A stretch of 64,000 bases of DNA from Trichobilharzia regenti (taxonomy: Eukaryota > Platyhelminthes > Trematoda > Strigeidida > Schistosomatidae): positions 81,690,903-81,754,902 of the forward strand of contig OX235262.1 of assembly GCA_944472135.2 (NCBI GenBank). The letters run 5' to 3'. The notes beneath the pieces are model-generated. The model had not been told where the DNA came from. It made no database searches and worked only from the letters and a program-made list of their open reading frames with translations. A program made the position numbers and the translations under genes. Below are positions 48,923-58,544 of the stretch, in pieces (position 1 is the stretch's first letter; each line of letters begins with the position of its first letter).

Positions 48923-49085
48923 GTTTCTGACTGTAAAATCAGTTTCTGACGGAGAAACAGATTCTGGCGGATTCAGAGAGTTGGCGAAATTTTGGATAGT
49001 CACCGTCCATCTTCCCTGGTGCCGGTCAAGTCCTCTTTGAACAAGCAATATCTGGAACTGTTTTGGAATTGGGTCAAGTTCAACA

Positions 49086-50285
49086 ATGCCTGGGTCAAAG
49101 AAGGGACAGAGCGCCTTGGATGCAAACAGGAAAGTAAGTCATGGTGACTTGTCTGTTAATTGTAATAATGTGTCTGATGTTAACCATGACATGGTTGATG
49201 TTACTGTTTCGCCGTTCAGGGATAATAGGAACATCAAACTCCCTAAATTTGAACCACGGTGTTTTCATGGAAACCCAGCTGATTATTTACAATTTGTAAA
49301 GGAGTTTGTGATCATGTTGAGTGGTTTTTTATTAAATGATGAAATGAAGTTAATGTATTTAATGAGGTATTGCACTGGAGATGCTGCAAGAGCTATACAG
49401 TGCTGTAAGTTTATGAAGCCAAAAGAGGGCTACTACGAGGCTATGAGCATATTACGTCAAAGGTTTGGAAGACCTTCAATGATTGTAAGGAACGTATACG
49501 AAGCTGTCAAAGGTAACGGCAGTCAACTTCAAGATGACTCCAAGGCACTTACTGAGTTTTTAGATAATCTTATGACTTATAAGAATACCTTGATTTCTAT
49601 GAATTGCATGAGTGACCTCAACTCCAGCTCAGTCCTAGAGGTAATTGCGAGACGCCTACCTACTCGACTGCAAAAGAAGTGGGTGAAGATAAGCTCCCGT
49701 ATGGAGGAAGAGGATATCGATCCAAAATATGATGATATCCTGAAACTAGTAAAAGATAGTGTCAATCAATCTATGAGCAAGTTCGCCAGTGTATTACATC
49801 TCACCCCTAGAATAGAGCAGTCTGATGGTAAAACGCAATCATTGATGACGAAAGGGCCTCAGAGAAGTGGATATCGAGAAGGCTCCATGATGTCCAGTAA
49901 TGCATATAGACTTAGTGAGTGTAACAGGTTTCGTAGTACATCCTCAACAGATAAGTTGCAAGATGCAAGACAAGCACGGTTGTGTTTTACACGTTTGCAA
50001 GAGGTGCATACAAAGGTGAACTGTGAACCAGTAAGCAAGTTCAGTGATAAGCTAAATGTGAACTCCTGGCCTGACTCCGAATTGTGTGACGATAACGGTG
50101 CAGTGAAGAAGTCTGTAGTTGCAACTGGTAAGCCATTGTTGAATGGAGTGTCACAGAATAGAGTTGCTGCTTCAGAGTCCAGTTCTGACTCCGCAAGTTT
50201 ACAAGGTATTACTATTCAGAATGAAGATATAGAACCTTTAATGATTTGTGAGGAGGAAACAAAATTGTCTACTTCTGTTACTTAA
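49086..50285 (+). CDS. gag-like ORF of BEL copy B, truncated by a frame break
   Basis: 399 residues, MPGSKKGQSALDANRKVSHG onward, with the DUF1759-type core at about residues 50-205 (KLPKFEPRCFHGNPADYLQF, IARRLPTRLQKKWV) and the mutated zinc knuckle. It ends early in ETKLSTSVT because a small change at about 50280 creates a TAA where copy C reads on (SVITEFEND). The remaining C-terminal part is split by copy C and resumes near 54172. Confidence 0.85.
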   Translation: MPGSKKGQSALDANRKVSHGDLSVNCNNVSDVNHDMVDVTVSPFRDNRNIKLPKFEPRCFHGNPADYLQFVKEFVIMLSGFLLNDEMKLMYLMRYCTGDAARAIQCCKFMKPKEGYYEAMSILRQRFGRPSMIVRNVYEAVKGNGSQLQDDSKALTEFLDNLMTYKNTLISMNCMSDLNSSSVLEVIARRLPTRLQKKWVKISSRMEEEDIDPKYDDILKLVKDSVNQSMSKFASVLHLTPRIEQSDGKTQSLMTKGPQRSGYREGSMMSSNAYRLSECNRFRSTSSTDKLQDARQARLCFTRLQEVHTKVNCEPVSKFSDKLNVNSWPDSELCDDNGAVKKSVVATGKPLLNGVSQNRVAASESSSDSASLQGITIQNEDIEPLMICEEETKLSTSVT

Positions 50286-50545
50286 GAGTTTTAAATTAAT
50301 GTAGTTAACCAGATAGATGGTGGTAAATTGAATATTTGTGATGATGAACATGTCAGTGCAGATTTGTTTTGGCTGATCATTATGAGATGAGGGATATGCC
50401 TACTACTGCTAAGTTCAACAAAGTTTCTGTACAACTTGAACGTGAAGTAGAAATAAATGCAGGTGCATTTGCAGAAGGCACGCGTACTTGTGAGACCGTC
50501 GGAGTGATTGATCAGCATGTAGCCGACCTATGATCAGATGCCAGT

Positions 50546-50864
50546 TGTCAATCACGTCTCAAAAACCGTTAATGCCCAGCTCTTGCTAAGCTCGGGCACA
50601 TGCTGTTCCATGAAGTTTTCAGAAAAGCTTAGTAACAACGGACGAAAAAACCAAAACACCGATTGGCCACTCGAGAAATCTTTATTGTTACACCAACATA
50701 TAAAAATAAAAACTGAACTAAGTTTTCTGACGATGTTTTACTCTTCTTTCTGAACAGCGACCGATGAGACGATGACTGTCGTGTTGATGCCTCCGCGAAA
50801 ATCGGGGAAGTTGGTTTGAGCAAACAACCAAGAATTGGTCGTTCAATCTTCAACTCCATTGACA
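50546..50864 (-). repeat. 3' LTR of BEL copy C
   Basis: 319 bp, TGTCAATCAC ... CCATTGACA, with 5-bp inverted ends TGTCA/TGACA. On the element strand AATAAAG is present. On the internal side lies a purine-rich GAAGGAAAAAAGGG about 20 bp from the LTR edge, the only polypurine-tract candidate. Confidence 0.9.
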
Positions 50865-51821
50865 CTACCCGGCAAAAAAGGGATCCAACCCTTTTTTCCT
50901 TCACGAACAATGCACGTTGACTTGGATGCCATTGCGAGAACCTGGGTCACACGGACAGAGCTGAAATGGAAAACAAACAGAAAAGCCAACACACCACAAG
51001 CATACCCACAGCACAATCTCACACATCGCTGACGACCTGCGCCTCCAGATAGAGGCCCGCTCTTGACAACTTGCAACACAATCGCCACTTGCTAGAATGA
51101 CTCTTGCAGAATGCAACGTGACCATGGCACCAACTCATGATACTCTACGCACATCTTATCTACTCACTACCAATTACCACTGCAATCGCTTGTCACTCAT
51201 TCTGCCTCGGTTCTAGTAGCGGTGACGCATGCGAGCCTCAGTCGTTTACACTCTTTCTCCCCGGCGTGTGGGACCACAGCTAACAATTATCTCCGTATGC
51301 ATTTCATTCTCAGCAATAGCCATGCCTCCCCGGCGTATACGCCCCATCTGCTGCCCTTAGCATCAATCAATTCATTCATGGATGTAGAAGACTCGAAACA
51401 ACTTCAGAAGTAATCACGACGAAAATTTTAACAAGATTATGCAATAAAAACAAGGTACGAAAACAACGAGTAAACACAATGAATCCAACAAACACCAATT
51501 GATATGACACACCACACATATATACAAACAGTACAAACAAACACGCAGATCGTGTCTCCATGTGATTCCTTTGAAGAATCGCAGGGCTTACACCAGTACG
51601 CCTCCAACCTTCACAGGTTGACGATTGTAAGTTGTGAAATGTCCGGACACAAACAGAATTACCAACAGCTAGATGACAGATGATATCAATTCAGTATATA
51701 CAATATGAACTTATGTACAAAATCACACACCAAGCACATTGGACTGCTCACTGATGCGCTACCCTTTGAAGAATTGTAGGACTTACAGCAGTACGCCTAC
51801 AACCCTTCTCAGGTTGACGCC
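50865..51821 (-). other. region between gag and 3' LTR in the gag-only family
   Basis: Conserved in copies A, B and C. It contains two direct repeats of about 65 bp on the element strand (GTCAACCTG.GAAGG.TTG.AGGCGTACTG...), one right after the gag stop and one about 190 bp later. Two short overlapping frames, 81 and 74 residues, lie at 51088-50843 and 51125-50901, and a 61-residue hydrophobic frame (METRSACLFVLFVYMCGVSY) at 51561-51376. Because the copies are young, conservation alone does not show that these frames are translated. Confidence 0.6.
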
Positions 51822-53777
51822 CTAGGTTGGAAAATCGTCGCAGAGTTCATTTGCCGACTTCCTTCTATCGTCTATATCCTCAAATCTGAACGGTAACACG
51901 CCCATGTCATTGTATCGTAGAATATAGACGACGAACAAACACACGACATATCTCATCAACCAAGTGTAGAAACAGAGTAATTTACACCAAAGATAATAGC
52001 ATTCAAATAGTAACTTGAAACTAGAAATGCCTTTATTCGTGCAAGTCAATTTAACAATTACTCTCTCGTTTACACTTGGCTTATTCTCTCTAAACTGAGC
52101 AATATCTTTCGTCCTTTCAAACGCAACAATACTATCATAGTCATTGCACAAGATACTTGAGTTGATGGGCGTCTGTTTCATTGTGGATGACAGCACCAAC
52201 GACGACTGACTGATATCAGTTGATGAAGTTAGCGGTGGATCAAAAGCTGTTGTTGCTCGACTTTCAGAAATTTGTCTACCTGCAAGACCACCACCACTGG
52301 TGTCTTTTACTATCAGCTCAGGTTTAGCACTAGCATCTGATGATAGGTGGGCTACATGCTGATCATTCACACTGACGGTCTCACAAGTATGCATGCCTTC
52401 TGCAACTGCATCTGCATTTATTTCTAATTCACGTTCAAGTTGTACAGAAACTTTGTTCAACTCAGCAGTAGTAGGCATATCCCTCATCTCATAATGATCA
52501 ACCAAAGACAACTGTGAAGTATCATGATCATTATCACGAATATTCACTTTACCGTCAAATTCATCATTTTCAAACTCTGTAATAACAGAAGTAGACAATT
52601 TTGTTTCCTCCTCACAAATCATTAAAGGTTCTATATCTTCACTCTGACTAGTAATACCTTGTAAACTTGCGGAGTCAGAACTGGACTCTGAAGCAGCAAC
52701 TCTATTCTGTGACACTCTATTCAACAATGGCTTACCAGTTGCAACTACAGACTTCTTCACTGCACCGTTATCGTCACACAATTCGGAGTCAGGCCTGGAG
52801 TTTACATTTAGCTTATCACTGAACTTGCTTACTGGTTCACAGTTCACCTTTGTATGCACCTCTTGCAAACGTGTAAAACACAACCGTGCTTGTCTTGCAT
52901 CTTGCAACTTATCTGTTGAGGATGTACTACGAAACCTGTTACACTCACTAAGTCTATATGCATTACTGGACATCATGGAGCCTTCTCGATATCCACTTCT
53001 CTGAGGCCCTTTCGTCATCAATGATTGCGTTTTACCATCAGACTGCTCTATTCTAGGGGTGAGATGTAATACACTGGCGAACTTGCTCATAGATTGATTG
53101 ACACTATCTTTTACTAGTTTCAGGATATCATCATATTTTGGATCGATATCCTCTTCCTCCATACGGGAGCTTATCTTCACCCACTTCCTTTGCAGTCGAG
53201 TAGGTAGGCGTCTCGCAATTACCTCTAGGACTGAGCTGGAGTTGAGGTCACTCATGCAATTCATAGAAATCAAGGTATTCTTATAAGTCATAAGATTATC
53301 TAAAAACTCAGTAAGTGCCTTGGAGTCATCTTGAAGTTGACTGCCGTTACCTTTGACAGCTTCGTATACGTTCCTTACAATCATTGAAGGTCTTCCAAAC
53401 CTTTGACGTAATATGCTCATAGCCTCGTAGTAGCCCTCTTTTGGCTTCATAAACTTACAGCACTGTATAGCTCTTGCAGCATCTCCAGTGCAATACCTCA
53501 TTAAATACATTAACTTCATTTCATCATTTAATAAAAAACCACTCAACATGATCTCAAACTCCTTTACAAATTGTAAATAATCAGCTGGGTTTCCATGAAA
53601 ACACCGTGGTTCAAATTTAGGGAGTTTGATGTTCCTATTATCCCTGAACGGCGAAACAGTAACATCAACCATGTCATGGTTAACATCAGACACATTATTA
53701 CAATTAACAGACAAGTCACCATGACTTACTTTCCTGTTTGCATCCAAGGCGCTCTGTCCCTTCTTTGACCCAGGCAT
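51822..53777 (-). CDS. intact 651-residue gag-like protein of BEL copy C
   Basis: Presumed capsid/gag protein of a BEL/Pao-type element. N-terminus MPGSKKGQSA; DUF1759-like domain at about 50-205 (PKFEPRCFHGNPADYLQFVK, GYYEAMSILRQRFGRPSMIV, VLEVIARRLPTRLQRKWVKI). Zinc-knuckle remnant at residues 300-313 (C300, R303 in place of Cys, H308, C313). Long Ser/Asp/Glu-rich spacer; hydrophobic segment at about 582-617 (LLFECYYLWCKLLCFYTWLM) that could be membrane-inserted; charged tail ending CDDFPT. No protease DSG/DTG triad, RT YxDD or integrase HHCC follows. BEL polyproteins normally continue into pol at this point. Start chosen at the ATG shared by all copies. Confidence 0.88.
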   Translation of the reverse strand: MPGSKKGQSALDANRKVSHGDLSVNCNNVSDVNHDMVDVTVSPFRDNRNIKLPKFEPRCFHGNPADYLQFVKEFEIMLSGFLLNDEMKLMYLMRYCTGDAARAIQCCKFMKPKEGYYEAMSILRQRFGRPSMIVRNVYEAVKGNGSQLQDDSKALTEFLDNLMTYKNTLISMNCMSDLNSSSVLEVIARRLPTRLQRKWVKISSRMEEEDIDPKYDDILKLVKDSVNQSMSKFASVLHLTPRIEQSDGKTQSLMTKGPQRSGYREGSMMSSNAYRLSECNRFRSTSSTDKLQDARQARLCFTRLQEVHTKVNCEPVSKFSDKLNVNSRPDSELCDDNGAVKKSVVATGKPLLNRVSQNRVAASESSSDSASLQGITSQSEDIEPLMICEEETKLSTSVITEFENDEFDGKVNIRDNDHDTSQLSLVDHYEMRDMPTTAELNKVSVQLERELEINADAVAEGMHTCETVSVNDQHVAHLSSDASAKPELIVKDTSGGGLAGRQISESRATTAFDPPLTSSTDISQSSLVLSSTMKQTPINSSILCNDYDSIVAFERTKDIAQFRENKPSVNERVIVKLTCTNKGISSFKLLFECYYLWCKLLCFYTWLMRYVVCLFVVYILRYNDMGVLPFRFEDIDDRRKSANELCDDFPT

Positions 53778-53929
53778 TGTTGAACTTGACCCAATTCCAA
53801 AACAGTTCCAGATATTGCTTGTTCAAAGAGGACTTGACCGGCACCAGGGAAGATGAACGGCGACTATCCAAACTTTCACCAACTGTTTGAATCCGCCAAA
53901 TCTGTTTCTATCGTCGGAAACTCTCAATC

Positions 53930-54166
53930 AGGTCTCACAAACTTTTAATGCCCAGCTCTTGCTACGCTCGGGCCCACGCTGTCGCTTGAAGTTTCTCAGA
54001 AACGCTTAGTAACAACGGACAAAATACCAAAACACCGATTGGCCGCTTGAGATTTATTTACTGTTACACCATCTTATTAATATTTTAACTGAACTAAATT
54101 TTCTGACGATGCTTTACTCTTATTTCTGAACACCGACCGGTCGTGCAATCTTCAACTCCATTGACG
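53930..54166 (-). repeat. 5' LTR of BEL copy C, internally deleted and diverged
   Basis: 237 bp against 319 bp for its partner. The part from AGCGACCGATGAG to CAAGAATTGGTC is missing, and the rest has about two dozen differences. Some of its variants (GGACAAAATACC) match the LTR of copy B rather than its own 3' LTR. Terminal bases are TCTCA and TGACG. The flanking CCAGT still marks it as the true element end. Confidence 0.85.
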
Positions 54167-54171
54167 CCAGT

Positions 54172-54678
54172 GCTAAACCTTAGCTGATAGTAAAATACAG
54201 CAGTGGTGGTGGTCTTGCAGGTGGACAACTATGTGAAAGCCGAAAAAGAACAGATTCTGATCCACCGGTTAGCTCACCAACTGTTATCAATCAGTCGTCG
54301 TTTGTGTTGTCATCCACAATGAGAAGGATACCCATCAACTCAAGTATCTTGTGCAATGACTATGATAGTATTGTTGCGTTTGAAAGGACGAAAGATATTG
54401 CTCAGTTTAGAGAGAATAAGCCAAGTGTAAACGAGAGAGTAATTGTTAAATTGACTTGCACGAATAAAAGCATTTCTAGTTTCAAGTTACTATTTGAATG
54501 CTATTATCTTTGGTGTAAATTACTCTGTTTCTACACTTGGTTGATGAGATATGTCGTGTGTTTGTTCGTCGTCTATATTCTACGATACAATGACATGGGC
54601 GTGTTACCGTTCAGATTTGAGGATATAGACGATAGAAGGAAGTCGGCAAATGAATTCTGCGACGATTTTCCAACCTAG
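54172..54678 (+). pseudogene. gag C-terminal part of BEL copy B beyond the nested insertion
   Basis: Continues the gag of copy B after copy C. The clean frame from 54304 reads SSTMRRIPINSSILCNDYDS ... LLFECYYLWCKLLCFYTWLM ... NEFCDDFPT, identical in order to the C-terminus of the intact 651-residue protein. It cannot be expressed as part of gag because of the insertion and the earlier frame break. Confidence 0.85.
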
Positions 54679-55637
54679 GGCGTCAACCTGAGAAGGGTTG
54701 TAGGCGTACTGCTGTAAGTCCTACAATTTCTTCAAAGGGTAGCGCATCAGTGAGCAGTCCAATGTGCTTGGTGTGTGATTTTGTACATAAGTTCATATTG
54801 TATATACTGAATTGATATCATCTGTCATCTAGCTGTTGGTAATTCTGTTTGTGTCCGGACATTTCACAACTTACAATCGTCAACCTGTGAAGGTTTGGAG
54901 GCGTACTGGTGTAAGCCCTGCGATTCTTCAAAGGAATCACATGGAGACACGATCTGCGTGTTTGTTTTTACTGTTTGTATATATGTGTGGTGTGTCATAT
55001 CAATTGGTGTTTGTTGGATTCATTGTGTTTACTCGTTGTTTTCGTACCTTGTTTTTATTGCATAATCTTGTTAAAATTTTCGTCGTGATTACTTCTGAAG
55101 TTGTTTCGAGTCTTCTACATCCATGAATGAATTGATTGATGCTAAGGGCAGCAGATGGGGCGTATACGCCGGGGAGGCTTGGCTATTGCTGAGAATGAAA
55201 TGCATACGGAGATAATTGTTAGCTGTGGTCCCATACGCCGGGGAGAAAGAGTGTAAACGACTGAGGCTCGCATGCGTCACCGCTACTAGAACCGAGGCAG
55301 AATGAGTGACAAGCGATTGCAGTGGTAATTGGTAGTGAGTAGATAAGATGTGCGTAGAGTATCATGAGTTGGTGCCATGGTCACGTTGCATTCTGCAAGA
55401 GTCATTCTAGCAAGTGGCGATTGTGTTGCAAGTTGTCAAGAGCGGGCCTCTATCTGGAGGCGCAGGTCGTCAGCGATGTGTGAGATTGTGCTGTGGGTAT
55501 GCTTGTGGTGTGTTGGCTTTTCTGTTTGTTTTCCATTTCAGCTCTGTCCGTGTGACCCAGGTTCTCGCAATGGCATCCAAGTCAACGTGCATTGTTCGTG
55601 AAGGAAAAAAGGGTTGGATCCCTTTTTTGCCGGGTAG

Positions 55638-55992
55638 TGTCAATAGAGTTGAAGATTGAACGACCAATTCTTGGTTGTTTGCTCAAACCAACTTCCCCGA
55701 TTTTCGCGGAGGCATCAATACGACAGTCATCGTCTCATCGGTCGCTGTTCAGAAAGAAGAGTAAAACATCGTCATTAGTAATATTATGATTTATTATTGT
55801 AATATTTGTTCACAGACTTTAGTCGTACTTGATTTATATGTTGGTGAAACAATACATGATACTCAAGTCAACAATTGGTGTTTTGGTTTTTTCGTCCGTT
55901 GTTACTAAGCGTTTCTGAGAAACTTCAAGCGACAGCGTGAGCCCGAGCGTAGGAAGTGCTGGGCATTAACGGTTTACGTGACGTGACTGACA
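55638..55992 (+). repeat. 3' LTR of BEL copy B
   Basis: 355 bp, TGTCAATAGAG ... GTGACTGACA. Nearly the same length and arrangement as its 5' partner (48569-48922), including the ATTATTGTAATATTTGTTCA segment that copy C's LTRs lack. Confidence 0.9.
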
Positions 55993-56013
55993 TGTGTATA
56001 TATAATAATTATT
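55993..56013 (+). repeat. displaced tail of the (ATT)n-tailed element
   Basis: TGTGTATATATAATAATTAT follows the LTR directly and matches the GAATATATATTATTATTAT tail that follows AAAATGAG in the copy at 58545-59398. It is taken as the tail separated from 47757-48568 by the LTR insertion. Confidence 0.6.
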
Positions 56014-56039
56014 ATCTCTATATCAGTGAGTTTTTGACC

Positions 56040-57665
56040 ATTTAGTCCTACTCTGTCGTATCACCCCTGCTCGGTTGGTTTTCTTTCCTACACGAATCGA
56101 TACAGGCGTTTTGCGTTCTCCAAAAGCCTAGACAAGTTTAGTCTGAAACGACCTCCTCCACTACTGACTCTTGTGTTGCACTGGTTCCTATGTTTCAGGT
56201 GTGCTTCATAGTTGGTCTGACTCTTGGATACTCGCCACCTAGCCAAGCTTTCTGCTTTCCTTGTGGAATATGTTGCGCACATCTCTTCAACCATGAGGAC
56301 CTCTTCTTCGGCTGTGTTGTGACTAAAAGCACGGTACCCGAGATTGCTGTGTGATTAGTTTTACCACTTCCCAGTGTTTATCCACAGGTAACCCATCCCA
56401 TTCTAAGGGCCATTCTACGTCAGATGAAAGCCCCCGCACTTCAGCATAGTCCGCCTTGTTATGGCACAGACATGACCGCATAGCCTCCCACTGTATGAGC
56501 TCATAGAGAACAAGATCGAATCCCATGACTGCATGGTCACTACTTCTTTGTGCAATCATGATCTTGACCTTTTCGGCGAGTAGTTGGTCACTATTTAGAA
56601 TATAATCTGGTTTCAATGACTCTCCACTAGGGCCCTACCTAGTGTCTTTTCCAACACCCTCAGTCAGTTGCGTATTTCTAATGGTTTGCAGTGGATCTTG
56701 ACCGAATTTTCTCTGAGCATACCCGGGGCCAAAGTTCAGGGATGGGGCATTGAAATCTCCAGCTATACCGATTTATTCATAACCCAGGTCCCACATCCCT
56801 GTGATGACGCTGAGCTGGTTGTGCTCTGCCCCACAGGTGGGCGATCAGTAGATAACACCCAGTATACATTATTATTATTGTTATTAGGTACTTGGCGTAA
56901 CCTACGGTGAAATCACACTATATGGAGTCTGATAGTTCATTAATTGGTGGGTCCATTGCACGCACACGTGCAAGTTGCTTGTCGAAGTACATGGTTACTT
57001 CCTCCTTCCTTGATATCCTTGGATATTCTGACCTGAACTATACCATTTTTACTGATTCCACTGTCGATGATAATAGGGGTTAGCCACGTTCCAGTAGGGC
57101 TGATTGTTTTAAGGTGTAGGTGTGACTGGAATGTTTTGAATTCACCTACTTTCTTTCTCAGCCCCCTCACATTGCTATACAGGCCGCTGACAGTGAGTCT
57201 CCCACCCTCAGCGTTTTGTGGGGTAGCCGATTTTTCGTCGTCTGCTAGCGGAGGACTTAATATTGGAACTAGTCGGCCGATTCCGATGCAACCTTCTCTT
57301 TGTCCTTTTTCCCTCTTCTTCGAGTAAGACACTTAGGCGATAGTGAGTGTTATTCTCAGTGCTACATCGCTGTAGTGTCAATGGGACTTTGGGCGTATTG
57401 TGACTCCGGTTAGCTGCCTCCTTGTGGTTCAAGGTCTGCTTTCGCAGCATCGAATGTGTCCTACCATTTTACCCTTGTTCCAGTACCACTGTTGAATTAC
57501 TAGGGTCAACTCTTCCTGGGAGGTAGTCATTTTGAGATGAGCAGGGTGAGGTAGCCGGAAAATCGAGATTAATCCAGAAGCAACAAGGGCCATCTGAGAT
57601 GACAACCGTCTCAGGAGATGTGCATCATTAATGCGTCTTCTACAACCAGTGTCATATTCCAACAC
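56040..57665 (-). mobile_element. decayed CR1-like LINE, upstream/EN region
   Basis: Minus-strand pieces in several frames: GLYSNVRGLRKKVGEFKTFQ and ISPTGTWLTPIIIDSGIS at 57332-56940 are the start of a CR1-type AP endonuclease. Then come NFGPGYA.RKFGQDPLQ and LKPDYILNSDQLLAEKVKIM with SSDHAVMGFDLVL near 56616-56323, the end of that domain, and a linker in 56294-56088. Stops and frameshifts are many. The RT domain is not present in this part. Confidence 0.75.
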
Positions 57666-57679
57666 CGGAACACAGTGTA

Positions 57680-58043
57680 TGTCAGTGTAGTTGAAGATTG
57701 AACGATCAATTCATGGTTGTTTGCTCAAACCCGACTCCTCCATAATTTCCGCGGGAGTCATCAATCCAACAGTCATCGTCTCATCGTTTTCCGTTCGATA
57801 GAAGAGAGAAAACTATAGGAAGTATAATCGTGATTTATTGTTAAAACATTCATTCTTAGACCTTGTGTATAATGACCTTATTGCTGGTTACATATTGGCG
57901 TAAGAATAAAGGATTCTCGAGTCGCCAATCTGCGTTCTGGTTTTTCGCGTTGGTTATTACGCATAGTTTCTGGAAGTCTTCCAAGGACAGCGTGAGGTCC
58001 AGTGTAGTAAGACATGGACATTGACGGTTTGTGATCACAGACA
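57680..58043 (+). repeat. isolated LTR of the gag-only BEL family
   Basis: TGTCAGTGTAGTTGAAGATTGAACG ... GATCACAGACA matches the family LTR along its length but is the most divergent one here. Neither side continues into recognisable internal sequence, so it is probably a solo LTR left by LTR-LTR recombination. The flanking five bases (GTGTA and TAGTC) do not match. Confidence 0.75.
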
Positions 58044-58189
58044 TAGTCGGCGTCATTTCCGGTTACTCTCTCACCATTTACCTGTTAGTCCATTGTTCAT
58101 CATTTTTGACACTTATGCTGTAACTTCTTTCGATAGCGAGTATCTCATCCAATAATATCATCTTTTCAGCCCCTTCGGGAGAGCCCAGT

Positions 58190-58544
58190 TTAACTATGCG
58201 GGGTGGAGATGGCTTGCCCTAAGGTGCCTGAACACGCGTGTGCGGACCGTATGATATTGTTGTTGTTCAGACCTAATTTATAGCGTGAAGTAGACCACTG
58301 CTCCTGATCAAACAAGACCGTAGTTCAATCACACTACCACTGCAGACGGATACATTAACCAGGACATGGGAACTTGATCGAACAACCTCAAGGTTAAGTG
58401 TGCTTTTCGCTGCTTGTTCTTCTTTGTAGGATCAGTCACTTTAGATTTCATCAGGTTCTGAACAGTCGTTGCCATGTTGCGATGCCCCCTGGTGGGTGCA
58501 CATGGCGCTGTGGCAATTCCATCTTCCCTCGCAGTTTGAGGTGT
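58190..58544. other. GC-richer intergenic sequence, origin not recognised
   Basis: The minus-strand frame 58577-58329 (TAREDGIATAPCAPTRGHRN) may be repeat-derived, but no family could be named. It directly borders the (AAT)n tail of the next element. Confidence 0.35.

Larger units (their letters stand above)
50546..54166 (-). mobile_element. BEL/Pao-like gag-only LTR element, copy C (complete, nested)
   Basis: Bounded by a perfect CCAGT target duplication (50541-50545 and 54167-54171). 3621 bp: 5' LTR 53930-54166, gag 53777-51822, 3' region 50865-51821, 3' LTR 50546-50864. Removing it restores the gag sequence of copy B (CAGATGCCAG|TGCTAAACC), proving a nested insertion. There is no room and no motif for pol: about 3.1 kb of internal sequence is occupied by the 1.96-kb ORF and untranslated parts. 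It is the best reference copy of the family. Confidence 0.95.
48569..55992 (+). mobile_element. BEL/Pao-like gag-only LTR element, copy B (hosts copy C)
   Basis: The 5' LTR is at 48569-48922, gag starts at 49086, and the body is interrupted at 50545/54167 by copy C. It then continues with the gag C-terminus (54172-54678), the 3' region and a 3' LTR at 55638-55992. Without the insertion it is about 3.8 kb. The whole internal part can be read: gag and a noncoding-looking 0.95 kb region, no pol. Flanks (TGAGG before, TGTGT after) are only partly alike, but the sequence either side rejoins the tail of an (ATT)n-tailed element. Confidence 0.92.

Noticed and set aside
50843..51088. 81-residue ORF in the BEL 3' region as an env or accessory gene
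   Set aside because: It is conserved only as far as the whole young repeat is conserved, overlaps another frame and has no recognisable domain.
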